A stretch of 6,869 nt of DNA, taken from the NCBI GenBank assembly GCA_002727235.1, contig PBWL01000003.1, positions 58,364 through 65,232 on the forward strand. The letters run 5' to 3'. Made by a program: the position numbers and the translations under genes. The first letter of the stretch is position 1, and each line of letters opens with the position of its first letter. The notes beneath the pieces are model-generated. The model did no database searches, had not been told where the DNA came from, and saw nothing but the letters and a program-made list of their open reading frames with translations. This stretch comes from Acidimicrobiaceae bacterium. Lineage in GTDB: Bacteria > Actinomycetota > Acidimicrobiia > Acidimicrobiales > Ilumatobacteraceae. This document shows positions 1-6,009 of the stretch, in pieces.

Positions 1-639
1 GTCATTGTGGAGGTATGCACCTCGGCAAATCCATCGAGAAGTGCAGAGACCGGCGTTGACGTGGTCGTCGATGGGACACTGGTGGGAACGATCTTCGTTG
101 CCGATCGAGCAAAAGCTTCGAGCGCGGATGCGATCGCAGAAATAAAGGCCCTTGGAATTAGACCTCTGATGGCAACGGGTGACCGTCGTGCGGTTGCAGA
201 CGTCATTGCCCACGAGGTCGGTATCGATTCTGAAGACGTGTACGCAGAGCTCAGCCCCTCAGAGAAGTTGTCGCTCATTAGCGACCTGCAGGCCGAGGGT
301 CGACAAGTCGCAATGGTGGGAGATGGCGTGAATGATGCAGCCGCCCTTGCTTCGGCTGATCTTGGAATTTCGATGGGAGCGGGTTCAGATGTCGCCGTCC
401 ACGCCAGCGATCTCACACTCATGCGCAACGATCTCACATCGGTGGTTGACGCGATTCAGCTGTCCCGTCGCACACTTCGAACGATCAAGGTGAATCTGTT
501 GTGGGCGTTCGGTTACAACGTCGCTGCCGTCCCCCTTGCCATGTCAGGACAACTTTCCCCGCTTGTCGCTGGTCTGGCGATGGTCTTATCTAGCGTCTTC
601 GTTGTGTCAAACAGTCTTCGCCTCAGGACCGCAACGTGA
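1..639 (+). CDS. copA: Heavy-metal (probably Cu+) P1B-type ATPase, C-terminal part
   Basis: The reading frame is open from the first base, so this is the C-terminal 212 residues of a longer gene. Numbering from the first codon, it carries the P/N-domain motifs of P-type ATPases: ATGD (58-61), PSEK (86-89) and the hinge GDGVND (107-112). Two membrane helices follow. The first contains the YN pair (172-173) and the second the MVLSS motif (194-198). In the P1B-1 subgroup these residues help form the transmembrane Cu(I) site, so ATP-driven copper (or silver) export across the plasma membrane is the best reading. The phosphorylation motif DKTGT and any CxxC metal-binding domain would lie left of the window, so subgroup assignment rests on the last two helices only. 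The stop overlaps the start of the next gene (GTGA), suggesting co-transcription and translational coupling. Confidence 0.93.
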   Translation, partial: VIVEVCTSANPSRSAETGVDVVVDGTLVGTIFVADRAKASSADAIAEIKALGIRPLMATGDRRAVADVIAHEVGIDSEDVYAELSPSEKLSLISDLQAEGRQVAMVGDGVNDAAALASADLGISMGAGSDVAVHASDLTLMRNDLTSVVDAIQLSRRTLRTIKVNLLWAFGYNVAAVPLAMSGQLSPLVAGLAMVLSSVFVVSNSLRLRTAT

Positions 640-1700
640 CTGTCGATATTTCTGATGAGCGGCATCGCCAGTCGGTTTCGCAGGCGTGGAGCGAGTATGG
701 CGATGGCCGGAAGATCATCGACCTTGGCGAATTGTCGGCGATGGTGTCAACAAACCGTGTTTACCGGCTGCAGCTTGGTGATGGCGGAACAATCATTGCA
801 AAATCGTCAAATTATGGGTCATTCTTCCTTTTTGCCGAAGATCACGATCGCCTGCACCGAACGTCTCGGCTGCTCGACGGGGGGCCATATGAGCAGTTCA
901 TGGCCAGCACACTTACCGCCGACGGACGACCCTACGTGTGGTACGACGGCGATGTGTGGGTCGCCTTTTATCGTGAGGTCGAAGTGCGGGATCACCTGCC
1001 GGCGATTCTTGCTCCCGAACAGGTCACCAACTTTGGCGAAGAGGTGGCAAAGTTCCATCGGGCGACCGCTGGCGTGGCTCGCCTCGTGCCACCCACATCA
1101 AAAACTGTCACATCGGATGCGATTGCCCTATACGACCTGACTGCAAGCAGGCGAGCGGCGGATGAACTCAGCCTTGACCCGTCGAGGATCGATCTTGTCC
1201 GCCGGCACACCCATCGATTTCTGATGGCAGTACATGAGTCGGGTTACGACTACTGGGCAAAACAACCGGTACTCATCGACTGGAACCTCGGAAACTTCTC
1301 TGTTGACTTCTCTGAGTCTGGTCGGTTTCGTTTGTTTAGTCGATGGGACTACGACTGGTTCCGCTACGAAACCCGGCTCCTCGATTTCTATTTCCTTTCG
1401 CGCGTGTCATCTCGAACCGGCGACCGTTCAACATTTACATATGGTGCCCACACACTGTTCGAACCTCGGTTCCAACAATTCCTTCGGGCGTACCACTCGG
1501 TGTTCCCGTTGAGCCCAGAGGAAGTCTTGTTCTTAAAAGAGGCGTACCGATTCTTCTTGTTGAACTACGTCGTGCGCGAGGGTCGCTTCTTTTTCCGACA
1601 TGACATATGGCAACAACTGCTCCACGATGTCGTCGATCGCCATTTGCCGAGTCTCGATGGTTACGACTTCTCTGAACTGCTTCGAGAGCTTCAGTTGTAG
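636..1700 (+). CDS. Aminoglycoside phosphotransferase/choline kinase-like protein
   Basis: This 354-residue protein has the layout of the APH/choline-kinase branch of the protein-kinase fold. A glycine-containing strand leads to a probable ATP-binding Lys (AK, 55-56). A helix with EEVAKFH (135-141) follows. The catalytic loop is LIDWNLGN (213-220), with D215 as presumed base and N220 for metal, and the second metal motif is WDYD (237-240), followed by a Leu-Leu-Asp element (248-250) like the family's YDLA region. The usual HxD is LxD here. Members phosphorylate hydroxyls on small molecules (antibiotics, choline, sugars); the substrate cannot be read from the sequence. The GTG start overlaps the ATPase stop by 4 bp and has AGGA 7 nt upstream. 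The C-terminus is rich in aromatic residues and Arg. It is convergent with plsY, with 4 bp between the stops. The fold call is fairly safe; the function is unknown. Confidence 0.75.
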   Translation: MTVDISDERHRQSVSQAWSEYGDGRKIIDLGELSAMVSTNRVYRLQLGDGGTIIAKSSNYGSFFLFAEDHDRLHRTSRLLDGGPYEQFMASTLTADGRPYVWYDGDVWVAFYREVEVRDHLPAILAPEQVTNFGEEVAKFHRATAGVARLVPPTSKTVTSDAIALYDLTASRRAADELSLDPSRIDLVRRHTHRFLMAVHESGYDYWAKQPVLIDWNLGNFSVDFSESGRFRLFSRWDYDWFRYETRLLDFYFLSRVSSRTGDRSTFTYGAHTLFEPRFQQFLRAYHSVFPLSPEEVLFLKEAYRFFLLNYVVREGRFFFRHDIWQQLLHDVVDRHLPSLDGYDFSELLRELQL

Positions 1701-1704
1701 TCGA

Positions 1705-2277
1705 TCAGAGGCTGAGTTCAGAGCCGCTTCGCATACGCCGAATATTGCTTGCGTGACGAAGAGCGATAAGGAGGGCAATTCCGATTGAGGCCGGTAGCTC
1801 CCAGAGATCGCGGCCTGTCACCCAGATTCCAACCGGAATTGCGCAGAGCACTATCAGCGAAGCGAGTGCGGCTGTTTTCGTTGTCTTTGATATGACGACC
1901 CAGGTCGGCACGAGTATCACAAACACCAGCGGGGTTAGCACTGCAAAAGCGCCACCACCTGTTGCGACACCTTTTCCGCCGTTGAAGCCTCGAGTAGCCG
2001 GATAGCAATGTCCAAGAATTGCCGCCGCACCTGCAACATAGGCGAGTGGCCGACCATCGATCGCGAGGCCGGCACCCACTGCGGCTGCACCTTTTGCTGC
2101 GTCGAGCACAAAGACCCAGATACCACGTTTCCAGCCGAGGTTTCGAGTGATGTTCGCTGCACCTGGGTTTCCGGAGCCAACCGACGTGATGTCGACACCG
2201 GCGGCTCGAGCAACGAGGATTGCGCTTGGGAACATGCCGACGACATATGCCGCGACAACAATAAGCACCCAAGTCAT
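1705..2277 (-). CDS. plsY: Acyl-phosphate:glycerol-3-phosphate acyltransferase PlsY
   Basis: PlsY is an integral membrane enzyme that transfers an acyl group from acyl-phosphate to the sn-1 position of glycerol 3-phosphate, making lysophosphatidic acid in the first step of phospholipid synthesis. All three family motifs are present: GSGNPGAAN (34-42), the GHxxP...GGKGVAT loop (89-106, here GHCYP), and the C-terminal RHxxNIRR..GxE (174-187). Hydrophobic stretches near residues 3-24, 53-72, 77-90, 110-130 and 136-154 fit its multi-pass topology. The length of 190 residues is normal. Its ATG overlaps the mftC stop as ATGA, so it is the last visible gene of the mycofactocin operon and is probably translated by coupling. 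This is not the usual place for plsY, and nothing ties its chemistry to mycofactocin directly. Confidence 0.95.
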   Translation of the reverse strand: MTWVLIVVAAYVVGMFPSAILVARAAGVDITSVGSGNPGAANITRNLGWKRGIWVFVLDAAKGAAAVGAGLAIDGRPLAYVAGAAAILGHCYPATRGFNGGKGVATGGGAFAVLTPLVFVILVPTWVVISKTTKTAALASLIVLCAIPVGIWVTGRDLWELPASIGIALLIALRHASNIRRMRSGSELSL

Positions 2278-3389
2278 ACGTTGCTACGTCGACCAAGCTG
2301 AACCGCGACCGGTTTTGAGTGGTCACCGCTTGGACGAGGGACCGCCCCCGCAGACGCCAGTGCGTACTCACCGTCACCACCAACGCATTCTGGGTCAGGG
2401 CCATCGAGAGGCAGACCCGTAAAGAACTTTGCTGCCATGCATCCGCCTTGACAGGCATCCCACGAACCGCATGAGGCGCAGGCGCCAGCCGATTGAGGTC
2501 CGCGCAATTCAGAGAAGCAGTCGCTCGTTCGCCATACCGCCGCGAACCCACCGTCATCGCGAACGTTGCCCGCAAGGAATTCATCATGGATAACGAACGG
2601 GCACGCGTAGACATCACCAATCGGATCGATCAAGCACACAACGCGGCCGGCTCCACAGAGATTGAGGCCCGGCAGACTCTCGCCGAGGGCATTGAGGTGG
2701 AAGAACGAGTCACCGGTCAACACATTCTCACCGTGACCGAGTAGCCACTGGTGCAGGATGCGCTGCTGGTCAAGAGTTGGGTGAAGCTCTTCCCAGGTAT
2801 CGACAGCGCGACCTGAAGGCCGAAGCCGGGTAATCCGAAGTTGGGCACCGAACTCGTCAGCGATCGCTTTGAACTCATCGAGCTGTGCAATGTTGTGTCG
2901 GGTGATGACGACAGAGATTTTGAATTCACCAAAACCTGCATCTTTGAGGTGACGCATTGCGGTCATTGCAGTGTCGTACGAGCCCTCGCCTCGAATCGCA
3001 TCATTCGTCGCTGCGTCGGCACCATCGAGGCTGATCTGAATGTCGAGATAATCCATCGCTGCGAGCCGTTGCGCCGTTGCTGCGTCGATGTATGTGCCGT
3101 TCGTTGAGAACTTCACACCGACGCCACTTGAGGTTGCGTACTCGACGATGTCGAAGAAGTCTCGGCGAATCATTGGTTCACCGCCGCCGATATTGACGTA
3201 GAAAACCTGCATGTTGCGTAGTTCGTCGACAACTCGGAAGGCTTCTTCGGTGGTGAGTTCTTTCGGGTCACGCCGGCCTGATGATGAAAGGCAGTGAACG
3301 CATGAGAGGTTGCAGGAATAGGTCAGTTCCCAGGTGATGCAGATCGGGGCGTCAAGCCCGTCTTTCATGCGCTCGGTCAGAGCGGTCAT
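2274..3389 (-). CDS. mftC: Mycofactocin radical SAM maturase MftC
   Basis: MftC is a radical SAM/SPASM enzyme. With MftB presenting the peptide, it oxidatively decarboxylates the C-terminal Tyr of MftA and then joins it to the preceding Val by a C-C bond. In the 371-residue product the [4Fe-4S]-SAM motif CNLSCVHC gives C26, C30 and C33, and the SAM-binding GGGEP is at 68-72. The SPASM region holds C245, C252, C263, C291, C304, C307, C313, C317 and C335 for the auxiliary clusters. Signature stretches such as APICITWELTYSCN, FYVNIGGGEP and MAAKFFTGLPLDGPDPEC match MftC as known from mycobacteria. The start chosen is the ATG overlapping the mftB stop (ATGA); an ATG 20 codons upstream would lie inside mftB and adds a non-family N-terminus. 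No Shine-Dalgarno is seen, which fits translational coupling. The plsY start overlaps its stop. Confidence 0.97.
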   Translation of the reverse strand: MTALTERMKDGLDAPICITWELTYSCNLSCVHCLSSSGRRDPKELTTEEAFRVVDELRNMQVFYVNIGGGEPMIRRDFFDIVEYATSSGVGVKFSTNGTYIDAATAQRLAAMDYLDIQISLDGADAATNDAIRGEGSYDTAMTAMRHLKDAGFGEFKISVVITRHNIAQLDEFKAIADEFGAQLRITRLRPSGRAVDTWEELHPTLDQQRILHQWLLGHGENVLTGDSFFHLNALGESLPGLNLCGAGRVVCLIDPIGDVYACPFVIHDEFLAGNVRDDGGFAAVWRTSDCFSELRGPQSAGACASCGSWDACQGGCMAAKFFTGLPLDGPDPECVGGDGEYALASAGAVPRPSGDHSKPVAVQLGRRSNV

Positions 3390-3643
3390 CGTGCTACCAC
3401 AACGTCTGATTCGATCAGCGAGCAGATGGCTTTGTCGTAGTTGTCCCACTGCTGCTCGTCGATGCCGTGAGCTGAGAGGGTCGACTGCAGATCGGGATGC
3501 TGCTCAAGGTCTTTCACAACGTCAACGATCGTCGGATGCTTCAAGAAGATCAATCGTCGGTTGTCGTAGTGGTATGCCAGTGCGCCAAACGGCTCGGGAC
3601 GCAAGGCGACCGAGGGGTGCAACTTGAGAGGCGAATCGAGCAC
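3386..3643 (-). CDS. mftB: Mycofactocin peptide chaperone MftB (RRE domain)
   Basis: MftB is a small PqqD-like RiPP recognition element that binds the MftA leader and delivers it to MftC. The protein shows the family signature LKLHPSVALRPEPFGALAYH at residues 6-25, then NRRLIFLKHPTIVDVV, followed by a predicted helical tail. The start is uncertain. A GTG at 3643, 13 nt after the mftA stop, gives 85 residues and begins just before the conserved region. The only in-frame ATG, at 3718, would overlap mftA out of frame for about 60 bp and add 25 residues with no family resemblance. Neither start has a clear Shine-Dalgarno, so coupling to mftA translation is likely. The stop overlaps the mftC start as ATGA. 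Identity is secure from the conserved core and its position between mftA and mftC; the N-terminus is less so. Confidence 0.93.
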   Translation of the reverse strand: MLDSPLKLHPSVALRPEPFGALAYHYDNRRLIFLKHPTIVDVVKDLEQHPDLQSTLSAHGIDEQQWDNYDKAICSLIESDVVVAR

Positions 3644-3656
3644 GGCGAGGCGAGTT

Positions 3657-3782
3657 TCAGTAGACGCCGCACATGCCGTCGATGGAAATTTCTTCGACGA
3701 GTTCGAGCTCTTCGGCAACAGTTTCGGCGTCTGAAACGTCTTCTGAACGCTCTTCGGTGATCTGAGGCTGAGTTATGTCCAT
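3657..3782 (-). CDS. mftA: Mycofactocin precursor peptide MftA
   Basis: This 41-codon gene encodes the ribosomal precursor of the redox cofactor mycofactocin. It begins MDITQPQITEER and ends in EISIDGMCGVY, the almost invariant family C-terminus. The last two residues, Val-Tyr, are those cross-linked by MftC and finally released as the cofactor core. The leader is very acidic (13 Asp/Glu against one Arg) and includes ELELVEE, the likely recognition segment for MftB. A second in-frame ATG at 3797 would add MYHLG; neither start has a convincing ribosome-binding site. The downstream start was chosen because its MD- beginning resembles known precursors. mftB begins 13 nt after the stop. High confidence from the C-terminal motif plus adjacent mftB and mftC. 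Confidence 0.96.
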   Translation of the reverse strand: MDITQPQITEERSEDVSDAETVAEELELVEEISIDGMCGVY

Positions 3783-3865
3783 ACCGAGATGGTACATCGT
3801 CGTGACCCGGCTATGGCTCTCGGCGCAATTGACCACTACTCTTCAGGAACGGAAGGTGCCATGTC

Positions 3866-3875
3866 GTGGCGCCAC
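3866..3875. promoter_or_regulatory. Perfect palindrome GTGGCGCCAC, candidate operator
   Basis: GTGGCGCCAC is a perfect 10-bp inverted repeat with no spacer. It ends 18 nt before the dehydrogenase ATG and just upstream of its ribosome-binding site. ATGT on its left and ACAT-type bases on its right extend the symmetry imperfectly. Its position would suit a repressor site, or a short hairpin near the ribosome-binding site. A 10-mer of this kind can also occur by chance in GC-rich DNA. Confidence 0.3.
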
Positions 3876-3879
3876 ATCT

Positions 3880-3886
3880 AGGGGGT
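3880..3886 (+). promoter_or_regulatory. Ribosome-binding site for the alcohol dehydrogenase
   Basis: AGGGGGT lies 7 nt before the ATG at 3894. It is the clearest Shine-Dalgarno in the window and fixes that start. Neighbouring genes rely on overlaps or have no visible site, so this gene is probably translated strongly and independently. Confidence 0.65.
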
Positions 3887-3893
3887 AATCAAA

Positions 3894-5021
3894 ATGAGGA
3901 CACGAGCAGCGGTCTTGCACGAGCTTCACGCACCATGGAGCATCGAAGAGATTGAACTAGATCCACCAAAAGCTGGCGAGGTTCTCGTGAAGCTTGCCGC
4001 CTCAGGAATGTGCCATTCAGATGAACACCTTGTGACCGGCGATCTGGCTGGAGCAACCGCCGAAATGCCGATTATCGGTGGCCACGAAGGTGCCGGAGTC
4101 GTCGTTGAAGTTGGCGAAGGCGTGACATGGCTTGAACCGGGCGACCATGTCGTCTTTGGGTTTATCCCTGCGTGCGGACGATGCGGAATGTGCGCGCAAG
4201 GAAATTCGAATCTGTGTGATGTTGGTGGCACCGAGTTCGCAAAAGGTATGCAGATCTCTGATGGGACTGCTCGACATCACACTCTTGATGGTCAAGACCT
4301 CACATTGATGTGCCTGCTCGGAACTTTTGCAGAGCACACGGTGGTCAACGAGGCGAGTTGTGTGAAGATCGAAAAAGATTGGCCGCTCGATAAGGCATGC
4401 CTGCTCGGATGTGGCGTGGTGACCGGTTGGGGATCGGCAGTTTATGCAGCCGATGTTAAGCCTGGTGACTATGTAGCGGTTGTCGGTTGCGGAGGTATCG
4501 GTTCCAACGCGATTCAAGGTGCGAAGCTCGCAGGAGCTCGTTCGATAACTGCGATCGATCCGGTGGAATTCAAGCGTGAGATGGCAATGGAGTTCGGTGC
4601 GACCCATACCTATGCGTCGGTCGCAGAAGCCCTCGAGAACCTCGGTGAGTCGACGTGGGGACGAGGCTTCGACAAGGTCATCATGACGATGGGCGTTGGC
4701 GATGGAAGCGTGCTTGGGGAAGCGTTCTGGTTGAGTGCGAAAAAGTCACGAACCGTCGTGACCAACATTCATCCGACACATGAGCAATCAATCTCGATTC
4801 CTGGAGCGTTCCTCACCCTCTTTGAAAAAGAGATTGTCGGGTCGCTCTTTGGTTCAGCCAATATCAGGACTGATATTCCAAGGCTCATGGAGTTGTACAC
4901 GCAGGGCCAGTTGAAACTTGATGAGCTCGTGACGCAGACCTACACCCTCGATCAAATCAATGAGGGGTATGAGGCAATGCGTAATGGCGAGAATATTCGC
5001 GGCGTCATTATCTACGACTGA
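3894..5021 (+). CDS. NDMA-dependent (mycofactocin-associated) Zn alcohol dehydrogenase
   Basis: This 375-residue medium-chain dehydrogenase has a GroES-like zinc domain and a Rossmann domain. Catalytic zinc ligands are C40, H64 (in GGHEGAG, 62-68) and C173 (LGCGVVTG). The structural zinc site is C94, C97, C100 and C108. The nucleotide site is VVGCGGIG (196-203), with D222 ending the second strand as expected for NAD(H) rather than NADP(H). Its overall sequence resembles the actinobacterial dehydrogenases that hold NAD(H) tightly and are assayed with N,N-dimethyl-4-nitrosoaniline (NDMA). Mycofactocin is thought to re-oxidise the bound NADH in that group. Placement beside mftABC supports this. 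The substrate is unknown; primary alcohols such as methanol or ethanol are the usual range. It heads a + strand operon with the MoxR-type ATPase 14 bp downstream. Confidence 0.95.
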   Translation: MRTRAAVLHELHAPWSIEEIELDPPKAGEVLVKLAASGMCHSDEHLVTGDLAGATAEMPIIGGHEGAGVVVEVGEGVTWLEPGDHVVFGFIPACGRCGMCAQGNSNLCDVGGTEFAKGMQISDGTARHHTLDGQDLTLMCLLGTFAEHTVVNEASCVKIEKDWPLDKACLLGCGVVTGWGSAVYAADVKPGDYVAVVGCGGIGSNAIQGAKLAGARSITAIDPVEFKREMAMEFGATHTYASVAEALENLGESTWGRGFDKVIMTMGVGDGSVLGEAFWLSAKKSRTVVTNIHPTHEQSISIPGAFLTLFEKEIVGSLFGSANIRTDIPRLMELYTQGQLKLDELVTQTYTLDQINEGYEAMRNGENIRGVIIYD

Positions 5022-5035
5022 AAACAGCCTGTGAC

Positions 5036-5965
5036 ATGGTGACTACACGACTGGTCGTCGATCAGATCTCTGCTGAGGTGGTCGGACGACGTCGCGAGGC
5101 TGAATTGGTAGTCGCTGCGCTTGCGGCTGACCGGCACGTGTTGCTGGAAGGGCCGCCAGGAACCGGCAAGTCGACTCTCCTTCGAGGGGTTGCGTCTGCG
5201 GTGGGCTTGGGCTTTGAGTTTGTCGAGGGAACAGCCGAACTTACGCCTGCCCGCTTAATCGGTCATTTCGACCCGGCGTTAGTGCTGGCTGATGGGTATT
5301 CACCCGATATTTTCGTCGACGGCCCACTGGTGCGAGCCCTTCGGAATGGCTCACTGCTGTACGTCGAAGAGATCAATCGGGTGCCGGAGGAAACTCTGAA
5401 TGCTCTTGTCACCGTGATGAGCGAGCGTGAGGTGCACGTGCCACGTCTCGGGCGGGTTGAAGCTCAAGAGGGCTTTCGTCTGGTTGCGGCGATGAACCCA
5501 TTTGATGCGGTTGGAACCGCCCGCATTGCAGGTGCGGTGTACGACCGTGTCTGCAGGGTCGCCATGGGTTATCAGTCGGCAGAGGATGAAGGGTCGATTG
5601 TCAAGTCTCAGCATGCTGACGTTCCTACCCGTGTGCAATCAGCAGCGGTTGAGATCGTTCGTGCCACCCGTGAGCACCCTGATCTTCGAACAGGTTCGTC
5701 GATCAGAGGTGCGATCGACCTGTGTGCCGTGGCTAGAGAGCTGGCTGAATTGCGATCGCTTTTGGTTGACGATGATGAGGTCACTCTGGACGCCGCTCTT
5801 GTTGCGCTCTCGGGACGGGTGAGAGTGCGAGAAGGCGTGTCTCGCACATCTGAAGAGATCGTCACCGATCTGTGGAGATCTATTTTTTGCCGACCGAGCG
5901 ATGAGGAGCTTGCGCCTTCGGAGGGAAAAGTGGCGAGCCCGGCCACGACGAGTCGGGCGATCTAA
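5036..5965 (+). CDS. MoxR-family AAA+ ATPase
   Basis: This 309-residue AAA+ protein belongs to the MoxR/CbbQ/NorQ-like group, which uses ATP to remodel or activate partner enzymes, usually together with a VWA-domain protein. Visible elements are Walker A GPPGTGKST (39-47), Walker B LLYVEEINR (107-115), sensor 1 Asn in AAMNPFD (154), a probable Arg finger in YDRVCRV (R171), and sensor 2 in GSSIRGAIDL (R224). A short Ser/Thr/Ala-rich tail (about 287-309) ends the protein. The start is the ATG 14 nt after the dehydrogenase stop; a GTG follows immediately as an alternative and no Shine-Dalgarno is evident. The VWA gene begins 44 nt after its stop. The client is unknown; the preceding dehydrogenase is a candidate by position only. 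ChlI/BchI-type magnesium chelatase subunits are related but less likely, since no chelatase or pigment gene is nearby. Confidence 0.9.
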   Translation: MVTTRLVVDQISAEVVGRRREAELVVAALAADRHVLLEGPPGTGKSTLLRGVASAVGLGFEFVEGTAELTPARLIGHFDPALVLADGYSPDIFVDGPLVRALRNGSLLYVEEINRVPEETLNALVTVMSEREVHVPRLGRVEAQEGFRLVAAMNPFDAVGTARIAGAVYDRVCRVAMGYQSAEDEGSIVKSQHADVPTRVQSAAVEIVRATREHPDLRTGSSIRGAIDLCAVARELAELRSLLVDDDEVTLDAALVALSGRVRVREGVSRTSEEIVTDLWRSIFCRPSDEELAPSEGKVASPATTSRAI

Positions 5966-5987
5966 CCCCTCCGCCGTCTGGCTCTCC

Positions 5988-5995
5988 GGGAGGAG
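5988..5995 (+). promoter_or_regulatory. Ribosome-binding site for the VWA protein
   Basis: GGGAGGAG is a strong match to the anti-Shine-Dalgarno but lies 14 nt from the ATG at 6010, longer than the usual 5-10 nt. The frame is closed by a TGA at 5902-5904, with no ATG, GTG or TTG between that stop and 6010, so the start choice is nearly forced. Confidence 0.5.
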
Positions 5996-6009
5996 TCGCT
6001 CCACGCACA

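Larger units (their letters stand above)
3783..3893. promoter_or_regulatory. Divergent control region between mftA and the alcohol dehydrogenase gene
   Basis: This 111-bp gap must hold the promoters for both the leftward mft operon and the rightward dehydrogenase operon. A TTGACC at 3829-3834 resembles a -35 box on the + strand, but no good -10 lies 16-18 bp downstream. No paired -35/-10 was found on the - strand either. The closeness of the two divergent starts suggests joint control, for example by a TetR-type regulator such as the MftR proteins known from other mycofactocin loci. No regulator gene lies in this window. Confidence 0.5.

Noticed and set aside
655..1140. 161-codon + strand frame inside the APH-like gene
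   Set aside because: It is an alternate-frame shadow with a low-complexity product rich in Arg, Cys and Ser; the GTG-started frame carries the kinase motifs.
1690..1730. Possible bidirectional terminator between the convergent APH-like gene and plsY
   Set aside because: Only 4-bp stems such as GGCT/AGCC are visible, with no T-run, and the sequence is mostly plsY coding. It is too weak to call.
1718..2620. 300-codon open frame on the - strand
   Set aside because: It overlaps plsY and the end of mftC on the same strand in another frame. Its product is rich in Arg, Cys and Ser with no domain, as expected of a shadow frame.
3390..3449. 20-residue N-terminal extension of MftC
   Set aside because: It lies inside mftB and resembles no MftC N-terminus; the ATGA overlap start fits the family.
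4017..4607. 196-codon frame antisense to the dehydrogenase
   Set aside because: It lies wholly inside a strongly recognised gene, and its Cys/His/Thr-rich product has no family resemblance.
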